This document shows positions 18,452 through 27,439 of a DNA stretch of 64,000 nt, one piece after another. Under the pieces are notes generated by a model, which saw nothing but the letters and a program-made list of their open reading frames with translations, was not told the DNA's origin and did not search any database. The stretch covers positions 1,810,530 through 1,874,529 of the forward strand of contig NZ_NKFP01000006.1 in NCBI RefSeq assembly GCF_002215035.1, written 5' to 3'. The translations under genes were made by a program, and so were the position numbers. This DNA comes from Leptolyngbya ohadii IS1 (GTDB lineage: Bacteria; Cyanobacteriota; Cyanobacteriia; Elainellales; Elainellaceae). The stretch's first letter is position 1, and each line of letters opens with the position of its first letter.

Positions 18452-18943
18452 ATGACAAATTTCTCAAGGATTCAGACCAACGCTAACCAACCTTTTGACG
18501 CTAACGACATTAACAACGACGCAATCGATACCGATCTCCCCCCGGCTGATCCGGCTGAAGAATTCCGCCTCGGTACACCTCAATCCCGCAGCGACTCCGA
18601 AAGCCAACAGCTTGCCCAGACGATCGCCGAAGCTATGGACGATCGTAAAGGGGGCGATATTGCCGTGCTGCATGTATCCGATGTGTCCTACGTCGCAGAT
18701 TACTTTGTGATTGCAACGGGTTTCTCTAACGTGCAGGTGCGCGCCATTGCCCGTGCGATCGAGGATAAGGTCGAAACTCAGTGGCAGCAGTTGCCGCTAC
18801 GCGTGGAAGGATTTGGCGAGGGAAGCTGGGTACTGATGGACTACGGGGATGTGATCGCCCATATTTTCCTACCCAAAGAACGGGAATTTTATAGCCTGGA
18901 AGCATTTTGGGGTCACGCCGATCGCGTTTCGTTTTCGACTTGA
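18452..18943 (+). CDS. rsfS: Ribosomal silencing factor RsfS
   Basis: 163 residues. The RsfS/Iojap core (about residues 45-160) has IAEAMDDRKGGDIAVLHVSD, the DYFVIATGFSNVQVRAIA segment and the C-terminal MDYGDVIAHIFLPKEREFYSLE. RsfS binds ribosomal protein uL14 and blocks subunit joining in nutrient limitation. About 45 acidic, Asn/Asp-rich residues precede the core; such extensions are variable and the start may be further in, though the chosen ATG follows an AGGAG about 14 bases upstream. Neighbours yqeK and the CGLD27 gene are in the same direction. Confidence 0.95.
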   Translation: MTNFSRIQTNANQPFDANDINNDAIDTDLPPADPAEEFRLGTPQSRSDSESQQLAQTIAEAMDDRKGGDIAVLHVSDVSYVADYFVIATGFSNVQVRAIARAIEDKVETQWQQLPLRVEGFGEGSWVLMDYGDVIAHIFLPKEREFYSLEAFWGHADRVSFST

Positions 18944-18992
18944 CCAGAGATTCGTTAAAGTAAAGACACAGTCGCTTCTTGTGTCATCAGTT

Positions 18993-19487
18993 ATGCGATC
19001 TTCTCCGGTTTGTCCCGTCCCTGCGGAACAGCAGCCTATCAACGAATACCAGGATTTGAAAGAGTCCTGGTTTTTTGGCTGGGCAACCCTCGATCTGTGG
19101 GCGTATGTAAAACCTCTGATTATCCTCTGGACGCTAAGCTGGATGGTTTCGGCTCCGGTGTCAGCAGCAAGTTTTCCGATCGGCAAAGATCCCTTTCACT
19201 TCGTCTTAGGCGGGGCGATAGGGGCAATGGTACTGCCGATTCTGGCACTGGCGCGGCTTTACCTGGGCTGGATCTATGTTTGCAATCGCCTTTCCCAGCC
19301 AGCCGTGTTCTACGAGGAGTCGGGCTGGTACGACGGACAGGTATGGATGAAACCGGAGGAGGTTCAACAGCGCGATCGGTTGATTGTGACCTACCAGATC
19401 CAGTCCATCCTGACGCGACTGAAGCACACCTTTAGCGTAATTGCGCTACTGTTTTTAGGGGGAATCGTTCTCTGGAACATTCCTTAG
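18993..19487 (+). CDS. CGLD27/Ycf36-family (DUF1230) membrane protein
   Basis: 164 residues from the ATG at 18993; an in-frame GTG at 18981 adds four residues. The family (DUF1230) is conserved in cyanobacteria, algal plastids (ycf36) and plants (CGLD27), with a role in photosynthetic stress or iron-related acclimation suggested but not settled. The motif PINEYQDLKESWFFGWAT is the family hallmark. Hydrophobic segments lie near residues 38-58, 65-90 and 140-160, so it is probably a thylakoid or plasma-membrane protein. It starts 49 bases after rsfS and is followed 25 bases later by an asparaginase gene, suggesting an operon. Confidence 0.9.
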   Translation: MRSSPVCPVPAEQQPINEYQDLKESWFFGWATLDLWAYVKPLIILWTLSWMVSAPVSAASFPIGKDPFHFVLGGAIGAMVLPILALARLYLGWIYVCNRLSQPAVFYEESGWYDGQVWMKPEEVQQRDRLIVTYQIQSILTRLKHTFSVIALLFLGGIVLWNIP

Positions 19488-19512
19488 AATCTTTTATGGG
19501 CGGGTGGAACAG

Positions 19513-20466
19513 ATGACCAGAGGTAAACGCACCCAGACGGCGCAGATTGAAGTGCGGCTGCTGCGAGAAGGCATTGTGGAGTCGGTGCATCGCGTTCAGG
19601 CAGCGGTGGCAGACCATCGTGGGCGGGTGCTATCGGCGGCGGGGAGTGCAGAGACGGCATCCTTTGTGCGATCGGCTTTAAAGCCCTTTCAGGCATTAGC
19701 AGTCACATCAACAGGAACCCTCGATCGGTTTGGGTTAGACGATCGGGATCTGGCAATTATTTGTAGCTCCCATGCGGGAACGGTAGAGCAGGCAAGACAG
19801 GCGTTTAACATTCTCTGGCGAGCCGATATTGAGCCTTCTGCGCTTCAGTGTCCGATTCCTCCCGGCAAACGCAGTGCCCTGCAACACAACTGCTCCGGGA
19901 AACATGCAGGAATGCTGGCAGTCTGCCGTCAGATGGGCTATCCGCTGGGCAACTATACACAGCGCAGCCATCCGGTTCAGCAGCTTATTCTGGGGAAAAT
20001 TGCTGAGCTGTTAAGAATGCCGCCCGATGAATTTATTGGGGCACACGACGACTGCGGCGCACCCACCTACTTCATGCAAATCAGCCAGATGGCAACCCTC
20101 TACGCCCAGCTTGCCTCCGGCGATAACTTAGACATGGAACGCATTATCCGCGCAATGACTCATCATCCGCTAATGGTGGCAGGAGAAGGACAATTTGATA
20201 CAGAGCTAATGCGTCTGACCCAGGGAGAACTCGTCAGCAAATCTGGAGCCGAGGGAGTCCAGTGCATTGGGCGTGTGGGTGAAGGCTTGGGACTGGCGAT
20301 CAAAGTGATGGACGGCGCGAAGCGGGCAAAATATGCGGTGGCGATTCATCTGCTGCGACAAATGGGATGGCTGAGTCCAACGATCGCCGAAACTCTGACC
20401 GAGAATTTCATGACGCTGGATAACTTCAAGCGGCTGGAAGTTGTCGGAGAACTGGCACTGCTTTAG
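19513..20466 (+). CDS. Asparaginase (PF06089 family)
   Basis: 317 residues from the ATG at 19513; a GTG at 19504 would add three. The family opening EVRLLREGIVESVHRVQAAVAD, the SFVRSALKPFQALA segment and the HNCSGKHAGMLAVCR and AHDDCGAPTYF blocks mark the asparaginase II group that hydrolyses L-asparagine to aspartate and ammonium. No signal peptide, so cytosolic. It is tightly spaced after the CGLD27 gene and about 90 bases before chlD, with all genes in the same direction. Confidence 0.9.
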   Translation: MTRGKRTQTAQIEVRLLREGIVESVHRVQAAVADHRGRVLSAAGSAETASFVRSALKPFQALAVTSTGTLDRFGLDDRDLAIICSSHAGTVEQARQAFNILWRADIEPSALQCPIPPGKRSALQHNCSGKHAGMLAVCRQMGYPLGNYTQRSHPVQQLILGKIAELLRMPPDEFIGAHDDCGAPTYFMQISQMATLYAQLASGDNLDMERIIRAMTHHPLMVAGEGQFDTELMRLTQGELVSKSGAEGVQCIGRVGEGLGLAIKVMDGAKRAKYAVAIHLLRQMGWLSPTIAETLTENFMTLDNFKRLEVVGELALL

Positions 20467-20558
20467 GAAAATTTAGTGGGAATTTAACGAACAGATTCAG
20501 TCCAGAACGATCGGCTTCCTTGCTATGCTGAGAAATTGGACTCATGCACAAGGAAACC

Positions 20559-22631
20559 ATGCCCGCAGTTGCTAATTCCCTGAATCTCACGACTTTTCCT
20601 CTGACGGCAGTGGTCGGTCAGGAAGCGATTAAGCTTGCCCTGCTGCTGGCGGCGATCGATCCTCAGTTAGGCGGCGTTGTCATTGCCGGACGACGGGGAA
20701 CCGCAAAGTCCGTGATGGCGCGTGCCGTTCATGCCCTGCTGCCGCCGATCGAAGTGGTGGACGGCTCCTGCTGCAACTGCGATCCGGAACGCCCGGAGGA
20801 TTGGGACGACGATACGCGAGCCAGATTCACTGGAGAAGGAACGAACGGCAATGCGGCAAGTCTGCCGACGAAAATCATCCCGGCTCCGTTTGTGCAGATT
20901 CCCCTCGGCGTGACGGAGGATCGGCTGATTGGCTCGGTGGATGTGGCGCAGTCGATTAAGCGGGGCGAGAGCGTCTTTCAGCCCGGACTGCTGGCAGAAG
21001 CGCATCGCGGCGTGATGTACGTGGACGAGATTAACCTGCTGGATGACCAGATCGCCAACCTGCTGCTGACTAACCTGAGCGAAGGACGTAACCAGATTGA
21101 GCGGGAGGGCATTAGCTTTCAGCATCCCTGTAAGCCGTTGCTGATTGCCACCTACAACCCCGAAGAAGGCGACCTGCGGGAACATTTGCTCGATCGAATT
21201 GCGATCGCCCTTTCTGCGGATGCGGTACTGGGCTTGGATGAACGGGTAATGGCAGTGGATCAGGCAACGGAATTTGCCGATTCGCCCCAGGCATTTCTGG
21301 ATCAGTATGCCGAGGAAGTTGATAGCTTAAAAACGCAGATCATCCTGGCGCGGGAATGGCTGAAGGATGTGCGAATTACCAAAGAACAAATTGCCTATCT
21401 GGTTGCGGAAGCGCTGCGGGGTGGCGTACAGGGACATCGTGCGGAACTGTTTGCCCTGCGCGTTGCGAAAGCCCATGCTGCCCTCGATGGACGAACCGAT
21501 GTGAATGCGGATGATCTGCGAAAGGCAGTTGAACTGGTGATTGTGCCCCGTGCCACGATCGTCCAGACTCCCCCCGAAGAACAGCAGCAGGCTCCACCAC
21601 CTCCCCCACCCCCTGCGCCGCCGGAAGACCAGTCCGAGCAGGATCAGGACGAAGAAGAGGAAGAGGAAAACGAAGAGGAAAATGAGCCAGAACAGGAGCC
21701 GCCCAGCGTCCCGGAAGAGTTTGTCTTTGATCCAGAAGGCGTAATTTTGGACGATTCCGTCCTGTACTTCGCGCAAATGGCACAGCAGCGGGGTAAATCC
21801 GGTTCGCGCAGCATTATTTTCTCCGAGGATCGGGGACGCTACATTAAGCCAATTCTGCCCAGAGGACAGGTGCGCCGAATTGCGGTGGATGCCACGTTGC
21901 GATCGGCGGCTCCCTACCAGAAGGCAAGACGACAGCGGTTCGAGCAAACTCGGAGTTCCGGCAATACCAGCCGCAAAAAAGTGTTTGTGGAACAGGGCGA
22001 CGTGCGGGCAAAACGACTGGCACGAAGGGCGGGGGCGCTAATTGTGTTCGTCGTGGATGCCTCCGGCTCGATGGCACTGAACCGGATGAATTCTGCGAAG
22101 GGCGCTGTTTTGCGTCTACTCACCGAGGCATACCAGAACCGCGATCAGGTAGCGCTAATCCCCTTCCGGGGCGAACAGGCAGAAGTGTTGCTCCCTCCCA
22201 CGCGATCGATTACCTCCGCACGACGACGACTGGAAAAAATGCCCTGCGGCGGCGGTTCTCCCCTGGCTCACGGTCTGACTCAGGCAGTGCGAGTGGGCAT
22301 GAACGCCAAACAGTCCGGCGATATCGGTCAGGTCGTCCTGGTTGCCATTACGGACGGTCGCGGCAACATTCCCCTGGCACGATCGCTGGGCGAAACCCTC
22401 CCCGACGGCGAAAAGCCGGACATCAAAGCGGAACTGCTAGACATTGCAGGCAAAATCCGCGCTCTGGGCATTCAGCTTCTCGTAATCGACACCGAGAATA
22501 AGTTTGTCTCCACCGGATTCGCGAAGGAGCTAGCGAAGCAGGCAGGCGGCAAGTATTACCATTTGCCCAAAGCCACCGATCAGGCGATCGCGGCTATGAC
22601 GCAGGGGGCACTGAAGGAGCTAACTCGCTGA
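20559..22631 (+). CDS. chlD: Magnesium chelatase subunit D
   Basis: Subunit of the ChlHID complex that inserts Mg into protoporphyrin IX, the first committed step to chlorophyll. 690 residues from the ATG at 20559 (GGAAA just upstream); an ATG at 20544 adds five. An AAA+ module ([12 protein letters not shown] near residue 48) is followed by a Pro-rich then Glu-rich linker (about residues 345-395) and a C-terminal von Willebrand A domain with the MIDAS motif DASGS near residue 499. The order AAA+, Pro/acidic linker, vWA separates ChlD from ChlI. Full length. Confidence 0.97.
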   Translation: MPAVANSLNLTTFPLTAVVGQEAIKLALLLAAIDPQLGGVVIAGRRGTAKSVMARAVHALLPPIEVVDGSCCNCDPERPEDWDDDTRARFTGEGTNGNAASLPTKIIPAPFVQIPLGVTEDRLIGSVDVAQSIKRGESVFQPGLLAEAHRGVMYVDEINLLDDQIANLLLTNLSEGRNQIEREGISFQHPCKPLLIATYNPEEGDLREHLLDRIAIALSADAVLGLDERVMAVDQATEFADSPQAFLDQYAEEVDSLKTQIILAREWLKDVRITKEQIAYLVAEALRGGVQGHRAELFALRVAKAHAALDGRTDVNADDLRKAVELVIVPRATIVQTPPEEQQQAPPPPPPPAPPEDQSEQDQDEEEEEENEEENEPEQEPPSVPEEFVFDPEGVILDDSVLYFAQMAQQRGKSGSRSIIFSEDRGRYIKPILPRGQVRRIAVDATLRSAAPYQKARRQRFEQTRSSGNTSRKKVFVEQGDVRAKRLARRAGALIVFVVDASGSMALNRMNSAKGAVLRLLTEAYQNRDQVALIPFRGEQAEVLLPPTRSITSARRRLEKMPCGGGSPLAHGLTQAVRVGMNAKQSGDIGQVVLVAITDGRGNIPLARSLGETLPDGEKPDIKAELLDIAGKIRALGIQLLVIDTENKFVSTGFAKELAKQAGGKYYHLPKATDQAIAAMTQGALKELTR

Positions 22632-22683
22632 TCGAAAGCTACAGTGCTATTGCAGTCCTGGGTTGAGCTGTGTAGCCCCTGTC

Positions 22684-22718
22684 GCCCCCTAAATCCCCCA
22701 ATTCTGGGGGACTTTGAA
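22684..22718. repeat. Dispersed CCCCCTAAATCCCCC-type palindromic repeat
   Basis: The core TCCCCCA-ATTC-TGGGGGA (22694-22711) is a perfect seven-base stem with a four-base loop. A near-identical 35-base copy sits at 46793-46827 inside the MITE. It lies between the convergent chlD and dehydrogenase genes and could act as a two-way terminator, although no long T tract follows on either side. Confidence 0.75.
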
Positions 22719-22748
22719 TTGTAAGTTGATAGTTCTGAACGTGAGGGA

Positions 22749-23783
22749 TTAGGGTTTGACCATCACCTTGATTGCTTCTCGATCGCTCATTGCTTTGTAA
22801 CCCGACGGCACACCCTCCATATCAACGGTGAGATCCAGGACGGGAGACGGGTCGATTTTTTCGGCGAGGACATCGCTCAGCAGTTCCGGAATATAAGCCC
22901 GTGCCGGAGCAACGCCGCCCTTTAGCGCGATGTTGGAAAGAAAGGTTCGCAGGAGATTAATTTTGCCGCTGCCGTGGGGCACTCCCACATAGCCAACCGC
23001 ACCTCCTGGACGGGCAATCCCGATCGCCGTATCCATTGCTGCCTCTGTTCCCACGCACTCTAACACTGCCTCTGCGCCACCTTTGGTTAGCTCCTGAACT
23101 GCATCGATCGCATCCTGACCGCGACTTGTCACCACATCCGTTGCGCCAAACTGACGGGCGATCGCCAGCCGTTTTTCATGCCGTCCCAGGATGATAATGC
23201 GATCGGCTCCTAATCTTTTCGCTGCCAGAACACCGCACAGTCCCACGGCTCCATCCCCCACTACGGCAACGATGCTACCTGGCTTGGCTCCGGCGGAAAC
23301 GGCAGCATGGTGTCCGGTTGCCATGACATCTGTGAGGGGCAGAATTTTGGTCAGCATTGCCTCATCGTTTTCCACTTGCGGAGGAACTTTCACCAGCGTT
23401 CCATCGGCAAAAGTGGCACGAATTGCTTCTGCTTGCCCTCCATCATTTGCTCCGCCCCAAAAGCCTCCCTGAAGACAGGAGGTTTGTAAGCCCTTGCCGC
23501 AAAATTCGCACTGACCATCCGAGAAAGCAAAAGGAGCCAGGACACGATCGCCTTTCTTAAAATTCCGCACCTCCGATCCCACCTCTTCCACAATGCCCAT
23601 CCACTCATGTCCGGTGCGCGATCCGGGCTGCCACTGGTCATACCCCTGGTAGAACCACAAATCTGAGCCGCAAATGCAGGCATGGGTAATCCGGGCGATT
23701 GCATCAGTTGGAGCTTGAATTTGCGGATCGAGAACCGTTTCAACCCGCACATCTCCGGCAGCATAGTAGACGGATGCTTTCAT
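22749..23783 (-). CDS. Zinc-dependent alcohol dehydrogenase family protein
   Basis: 344 residues, a full-length MDR enzyme different from the one at 7731-8798. Catalytic-zinc region HACICGSDLWFY and GHEWMGIVEEVG, a structural-zinc-like Cys group (CEFCGKGLQTSC), and the Rossmann motif VAVVGDGAVGLCG near residue 173. The Gly-Asp-Gly variant of the nucleotide loop, together with LGADRIIILGRHEKR, favours NADP(H) binding, but that is an inference. Substrate unknown. Convergent with chlD. Confidence 0.9.
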   Translation of the reverse strand: MKASVYYAAGDVRVETVLDPQIQAPTDAIARITHACICGSDLWFYQGYDQWQPGSRTGHEWMGIVEEVGSEVRNFKKGDRVLAPFAFSDGQCEFCGKGLQTSCLQGGFWGGANDGGQAEAIRATFADGTLVKVPPQVENDEAMLTKILPLTDVMATGHHAAVSAGAKPGSIVAVVGDGAVGLCGVLAAKRLGADRIIILGRHEKRLAIARQFGATDVVTSRGQDAIDAVQELTKGGAEAVLECVGTEAAMDTAIGIARPGGAVGYVGVPHGSGKINLLRTFLSNIALKGGVAPARAYIPELLSDVLAEKIDPSPVLDLTVDMEGVPSGYKAMSDREAIKVMVKP

Positions 23784-23875
23784 AGTCGCTTCCTTGGTGG
23801 GTGGATAGGCTAGTTATTCTAAGGCAGCAAAAATGAATTCCCGTCTGTTTACCGGAAGCTTTAACAGAGTCAACG

Positions 23876-24106
23876 CTAATTAGCTGAACGGGACGACCGA
23901 ATTTGATCCGCCAGTGGCGGCTGCGCGAAGCGATCGCGAAATTCCATCACCGCATCAAACTGTTCCGCAGGTTTAACGAAACTGGCAAGCATCTCAATAT
24001 CGAAGTCAGGTAGAAGTTCACTCACGGGAATCATCTCGTATCCAGTCGATCGCAGATGGTGAATGCAAAACTGCCCGTCCTGCCATTCCCAAACTCCAAA
24101 CTTTAC
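23876..24106 (-). pseudogene. C-terminal remnant resembling an Uma2-type nuclease
   Basis: A 77-codon reading stretch on the minus strand with no start codon near its upstream end, closed there by an in-frame TAG at 24107-24109. It encodes GVWEWQDGQFCIHHLRSTGY, then PVSELLPDFDIEMLASFVKP, then AVMEFRDRF and a tail. This has the look of the C-terminal quarter of the Uma2 (DUF820) nuclease-like proteins abundant in cyanobacteria: a strand pair, a P-x-L-x-I-x-x-L segment and a final helix. The N-terminal catalytic part is missing. Family assignment is by pattern memory only. Confidence 0.4.
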
Positions 24107-24256
24107 CTACCTAGAGAGAGGAAGAAACCCGATCGACTTGGGACAGTGGGGATAGTCAGTTGGGCGATCCCGAAGGGCTACGGGCATCGGTGCCCGGTCG
24201 ATCGCCTGAAGTTTTGCCAGAAATCACCTGCGGTCTAGAGAGCGATAGAAAGAGCT

Positions 24257-25270
24257 ATGGTCAAAATCGGCTATCACGCCTCCCACGAGCAGTTTAAGCC
24301 CAGCGATCTGTTGCGATATGTGCAAATGGCGGAGCAGGCGGGCTTTCACCTGGCGCTATCGTCGGATCACTTTACGCCCTGGAGTGAGCGTCAGGCACAG
24401 AGCGGTTTTGCCTGGTCGTGGCTAGGGGCAGCAATGCAGGCAACTCCCAAGCTTTCCTATCGAGTGGTGAATGCACCCGGTCAGCGATATCATCCGGCGA
24501 TCATTGCTCAGGCAGCCGCAACGCTGGCAGAAATGTTTCCAGAGCGATTCTGGATTACTGTAGGCAGCGGTCAACTGATGAATGAGTACATCACGGGCGA
24601 TAAGTGGCTCAGCAAAGACGATCGCAATACGCGGCTGAAGGAATGTGTGGACATCATGCGGGCACTGTGGAACGGCGAAACCGTCACCCACAAGGGCTTT
24701 GTCACTGTAGAGGAAACGAAGCTCTATACCCGTCCTGAAGTTGCACCCAAAATTATCGGGGCAGCGATCACGCCCAAAACCGCAGCGTGGCTGGCAGGCT
24801 GGGCAGACGGACTGATCACGATCTCGCAGCCAAAGGAAAAATTGCAGCAGGTAATTGATGCCTTCCGCAGTAACGGCGGTGCAGGAAAACCGATGCTGCT
24901 GAAAGTCCAGCTTTCCTACGCCAGGAATGAGGAAACGGCAAGGATGCAGGCACATGATCAGTGGCGCAACAACATCTTCGACAGCAAGGTGCTAACGGAG
25001 CTAAAGACGCCCGACCAGTTTGATGCTATGGGCAACATAGTACAGCCCGACGAACTCGATCCGTTTGTGCGAATTTCCTCCGATCTTCAGCAGCAGATTG
25101 ACTGGCTGCAACAGGATATGGAACTGGGCTTTGATGAACTCCTGCTGCATAACGTGAACCTTCAGCAGGAAGAATATATCGAGGATTTTGGCAGAGTCGT
25201 CATTCCGGCTTTAACGAGTTTGGCAACGAACCCGGACATGAGCGATCGCCCCTTTGCATTGGTGCGTTGA
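24257..25270 (+). CDS. LLM-class flavin-dependent oxidoreductase (TIGR03885-like)
   Basis: 337 residues, bacterial luciferase-like monooxygenase fold. The opening MVKIGYHASHEQFKPSDLL, the DHFTPW motif and the GSGQLMNEYITGDKW region match the TIGR03885 subgroup, predicted to use FMN rather than F420. Natural substrate unknown. Cytosolic. It leads a same-direction run with the baeRF3-like gene, a 65-residue disordered protein and a cupin. The ATG is preceded by GAAAGAG. Confidence 0.88.
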   Translation: MVKIGYHASHEQFKPSDLLRYVQMAEQAGFHLALSSDHFTPWSERQAQSGFAWSWLGAAMQATPKLSYRVVNAPGQRYHPAIIAQAAATLAEMFPERFWITVGSGQLMNEYITGDKWLSKDDRNTRLKECVDIMRALWNGETVTHKGFVTVEETKLYTRPEVAPKIIGAAITPKTAAWLAGWADGLITISQPKEKLQQVIDAFRSNGGAGKPMLLKVQLSYARNEETARMQAHDQWRNNIFDSKVLTELKTPDQFDAMGNIVQPDELDPFVRISSDLQQQIDWLQQDMELGFDELLLHNVNLQQEEYIEDFGRVVIPALTSLATNPDMSDRPFALVR

Positions 25271-25355
25271 TATTGCTGAACGAATAGCAGCGTGAACTGA
25301 AAATAGATTTTCAAATTCGGTGTTGATGAATTCGATAAGGAACGGAAATTCAGTT

Positions 25356-26522
25356 ATGAGCTTACTATCGATCGACGAATTAAAAGGACTGGTAGAACAG
25401 GCGGAGCAGCCCTGCGTGTCGCTGTATATGCCGACCGTGCGAGCAGGTTCCGAGACAATGCAAAACGGAATTCGCTTCAAGAATCTGGTGAGGCAGGCAG
25501 AAACGCAGCTCGAAAACTACGAAATGCGCTCTACCGAAATTCAGGACTTCTTGCAGCCCATGCGCGACCTGGATATTGAAGAATTCTGGCAAAACCAGGA
25601 CGAAGGTTTAGCAATTTTCCTGGCTCCCGGATTCTTGAAATATTACAAAGTGCCGATCGCCCTAAATGAACTAGTAGTGGTGAGCGATAGATTCCACCTG
25701 AAGCCCATCATGCCCCTGCTAACGGGGGACGGCAAATTTTTTCTCCTGACCCTGAGCGAGAAGGAAATCCATTTCTTTGAGGGAACCCGCTACAGCATCC
25801 GCGAGATTCAGCTAGAGGATGTTCCTACCAACCTGGACGAAGCCCTGCAATACGATCCCACGGCAAAAACTGGACAGTTCCGCATTAGTACGCCCAAGGG
25901 GGGTACCTCAAACTCGATGGTTCATGCGGGCAGCTTCCACGGACAGGGTAGCCCCGACCAGGACGAACCCCAGATGGAGATTGGGCAGTTCTTCCATGCC
26001 GTTGATGCCGGACTGCACAAATACCTCGTCGGACAGCGTGCGCCCCTGGTACTGGCGGGAGTCGATCGCCTTCTGCCCAGCTATAAGGAAGCCAACACCT
26101 ATGCCAATCTGGTAGACAGCGAGATTATCCCGATTAAAGATGGTGTGGTAGACGCGCAAGACCTGCACCCCAAAGCCTGGGCACTGGTAGAACCCTTCTA
26201 CACCCAGCAAAAGCAGGCGGCGATCGAGCATTATCACGAAATGAGCAACACGGGCAAAACCTCCACCCAGCTTGAGGAAGCCGTTTCAGCCGCCTATTAC
26301 GGACGGGTCGATCAGCTCTTTGTGGCAGTCGATGTGCAACAGTGGGGCAAATTCGATCCGCAGAACTCCGAGATGCAGCTTCACCCCGATCCCCAGCCCG
26401 GTGACGAAGATTTGCTTAACGCCGCAGCCGTACAAACGATTTTGAATGGCGGAATGGTTTATGCTCTGCCTCCGGATGCTGTCCCCGATGCTGCCCGAGT
26501 TGCTGCAATTTTCCGCTACTAA
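25356..26522 (+). CDS. baeRF family 3-like protein
   Basis: 388 residues from the ATG at 25356; the frame is open 12 codons upstream, but MSLLSIDELKGLVEQ is the usual opening. It matches the bacterial archaeo-eukaryotic release factor-like family 3: an N-terminal domain with CVSLYMPTVRAG and RFKNLVRQAETQL, a middle eRF1-like domain (residues about 130-270) and a C-terminal ribosomal-L7Ae-like domain ending with VQTILNGGMVYALPPDAVP. These proteins are predicted to act at stalled ribosomes or in stress, without direct proof. The following small gene starts 33 bases later, suggesting co-transcription. Confidence 0.85.
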   Translation: MSLLSIDELKGLVEQAEQPCVSLYMPTVRAGSETMQNGIRFKNLVRQAETQLENYEMRSTEIQDFLQPMRDLDIEEFWQNQDEGLAIFLAPGFLKYYKVPIALNELVVVSDRFHLKPIMPLLTGDGKFFLLTLSEKEIHFFEGTRYSIREIQLEDVPTNLDEALQYDPTAKTGQFRISTPKGGTSNSMVHAGSFHGQGSPDQDEPQMEIGQFFHAVDAGLHKYLVGQRAPLVLAGVDRLLPSYKEANTYANLVDSEIIPIKDGVVDAQDLHPKAWALVEPFYTQQKQAAIEHYHEMSNTGKTSTQLEEAVSAAYYGRVDQLFVAVDVQQWGKFDPQNSEMQLHPDPQPGDEDLLNAAAVQTILNGGMVYALPPDAVPDAARVAAIFRY

Positions 26523-26555
26523 TCCTCTCCTACTAATCCTCTCCAGGAGGTCAAA

Positions 26556-26753
26556 ATGACACAGGAGCATTCACAGTCAGAAACACGATCGCGTCAGCAA
26601 TCTAACACCCAGGGACAGCAGGACGTTGATGCCAGCTATCAGCCCGAACAGGGATCGCCGGATGATGTACAGGGAGATGCCGCACTGCGATCGAGTTCAC
26701 CCTTAAACGATCGAATGAATGAAAAGTCTGAGGAAGCCCTAGAGGAAGCCTGA
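26556..26753 (+). CDS. 65-aa disordered hydrophilic protein
   Basis: A 65-residue protein rich in Gln, Ser, Asp and Glu, with no hydrophobic core, cysteine or tryptophan. The ATG has an excellent Shine-Dalgarno (CAGGAGG) six bases upstream, so it is very probably translated. It sits 33 bases after the baeRF3-like gene and ahead of the cupin gene. Composition is that of a hydrophilin or desiccation-type protein; I recognise no named family. Confidence 0.7.
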   Translation: MTQEHSQSETRSRQQSNTQGQQDVDASYQPEQGSPDDVQGDAALRSSSPLNDRMNEKSEEALEEA

Positions 26754-26894
26754 GTTACATCATCGATATCCCATTTAGAGATTCCACAGGGAATTTGTGA
26801 ACTGCCCTTACCAGAGCCGCTTGAGATGTCTGAGTGATTTGAAAGGGCACAAGCTAAGCAAACGATCGTGCAAAAAATACATAGGAGTAAAACA

Positions 26895-27236
26895 ATGGTT
26901 GACAGCACAGTAAAGAAAATCGACGCAGAACATTCACCCCACGGTGACATGGGACAGAAGTACCTGGCATCGGGCAAGAAAGTTTCTATGCGTCTTTGGG
27001 AAAACGAACAGCCCGGAGAAGGCGACACCCGCGAATACAGCCGCGACTACGAAACCGTCGGCTATGTGATTTCCGGTCGGGCAGAACTGCATCTGGAAGG
27101 GCAAATGGTGATTTTGGAACCCGGTAACTCCTGGGTAGTTCCTCAGGGTGCAATGCACTGCTACAAGATCCTGGAACCCTTCACCGCAGTTGAAGCCACC
27201 TGCCCTCCCGCGCAGGTTCACGGACGGGACGAGTAA
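26895..27236 (+). CDS. Cupin-domain protein
   Basis: 113 residues from the ATG at 26895, with AGGAG about nine bases upstream; an upstream start adds nine residues without support. A single conserved beta-barrel: the first motif region GYVISGRAELHLEGQ and the second PGNSWVVPQGAMHCYKIL. Most of the usual first-motif His ligands are replaced, so metal-dependent catalysis is doubtful and a sensor or binding role is possible. It closes the run that starts with the LLM oxidoreductase gene. Confidence 0.85.
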   Translation: MVDSTVKKIDAEHSPHGDMGQKYLASGKKVSMRLWENEQPGEGDTREYSRDYETVGYVISGRAELHLEGQMVILEPGNSWVVPQGAMHCYKILEPFTAVEATCPPAQVHGRDE

Positions 27237-27439
27237 TTCGGCGATCGAATCATAGATCTCCAAATCTTTCACGGCAAATTCTTCACGGCGAATTTTTCAT
27301 AGCCAAATTCCTTGGGGTGGGCTTCTTGCCTGCCCCTTAGCGTTTATTCAACCCAGATAAAAGTGTATCTACCGATATTAAGCGCCAGAGATCAAGCAAC
27401 GCACGTCGATCAAAACGATCGATTATAGATTAACTGCCA

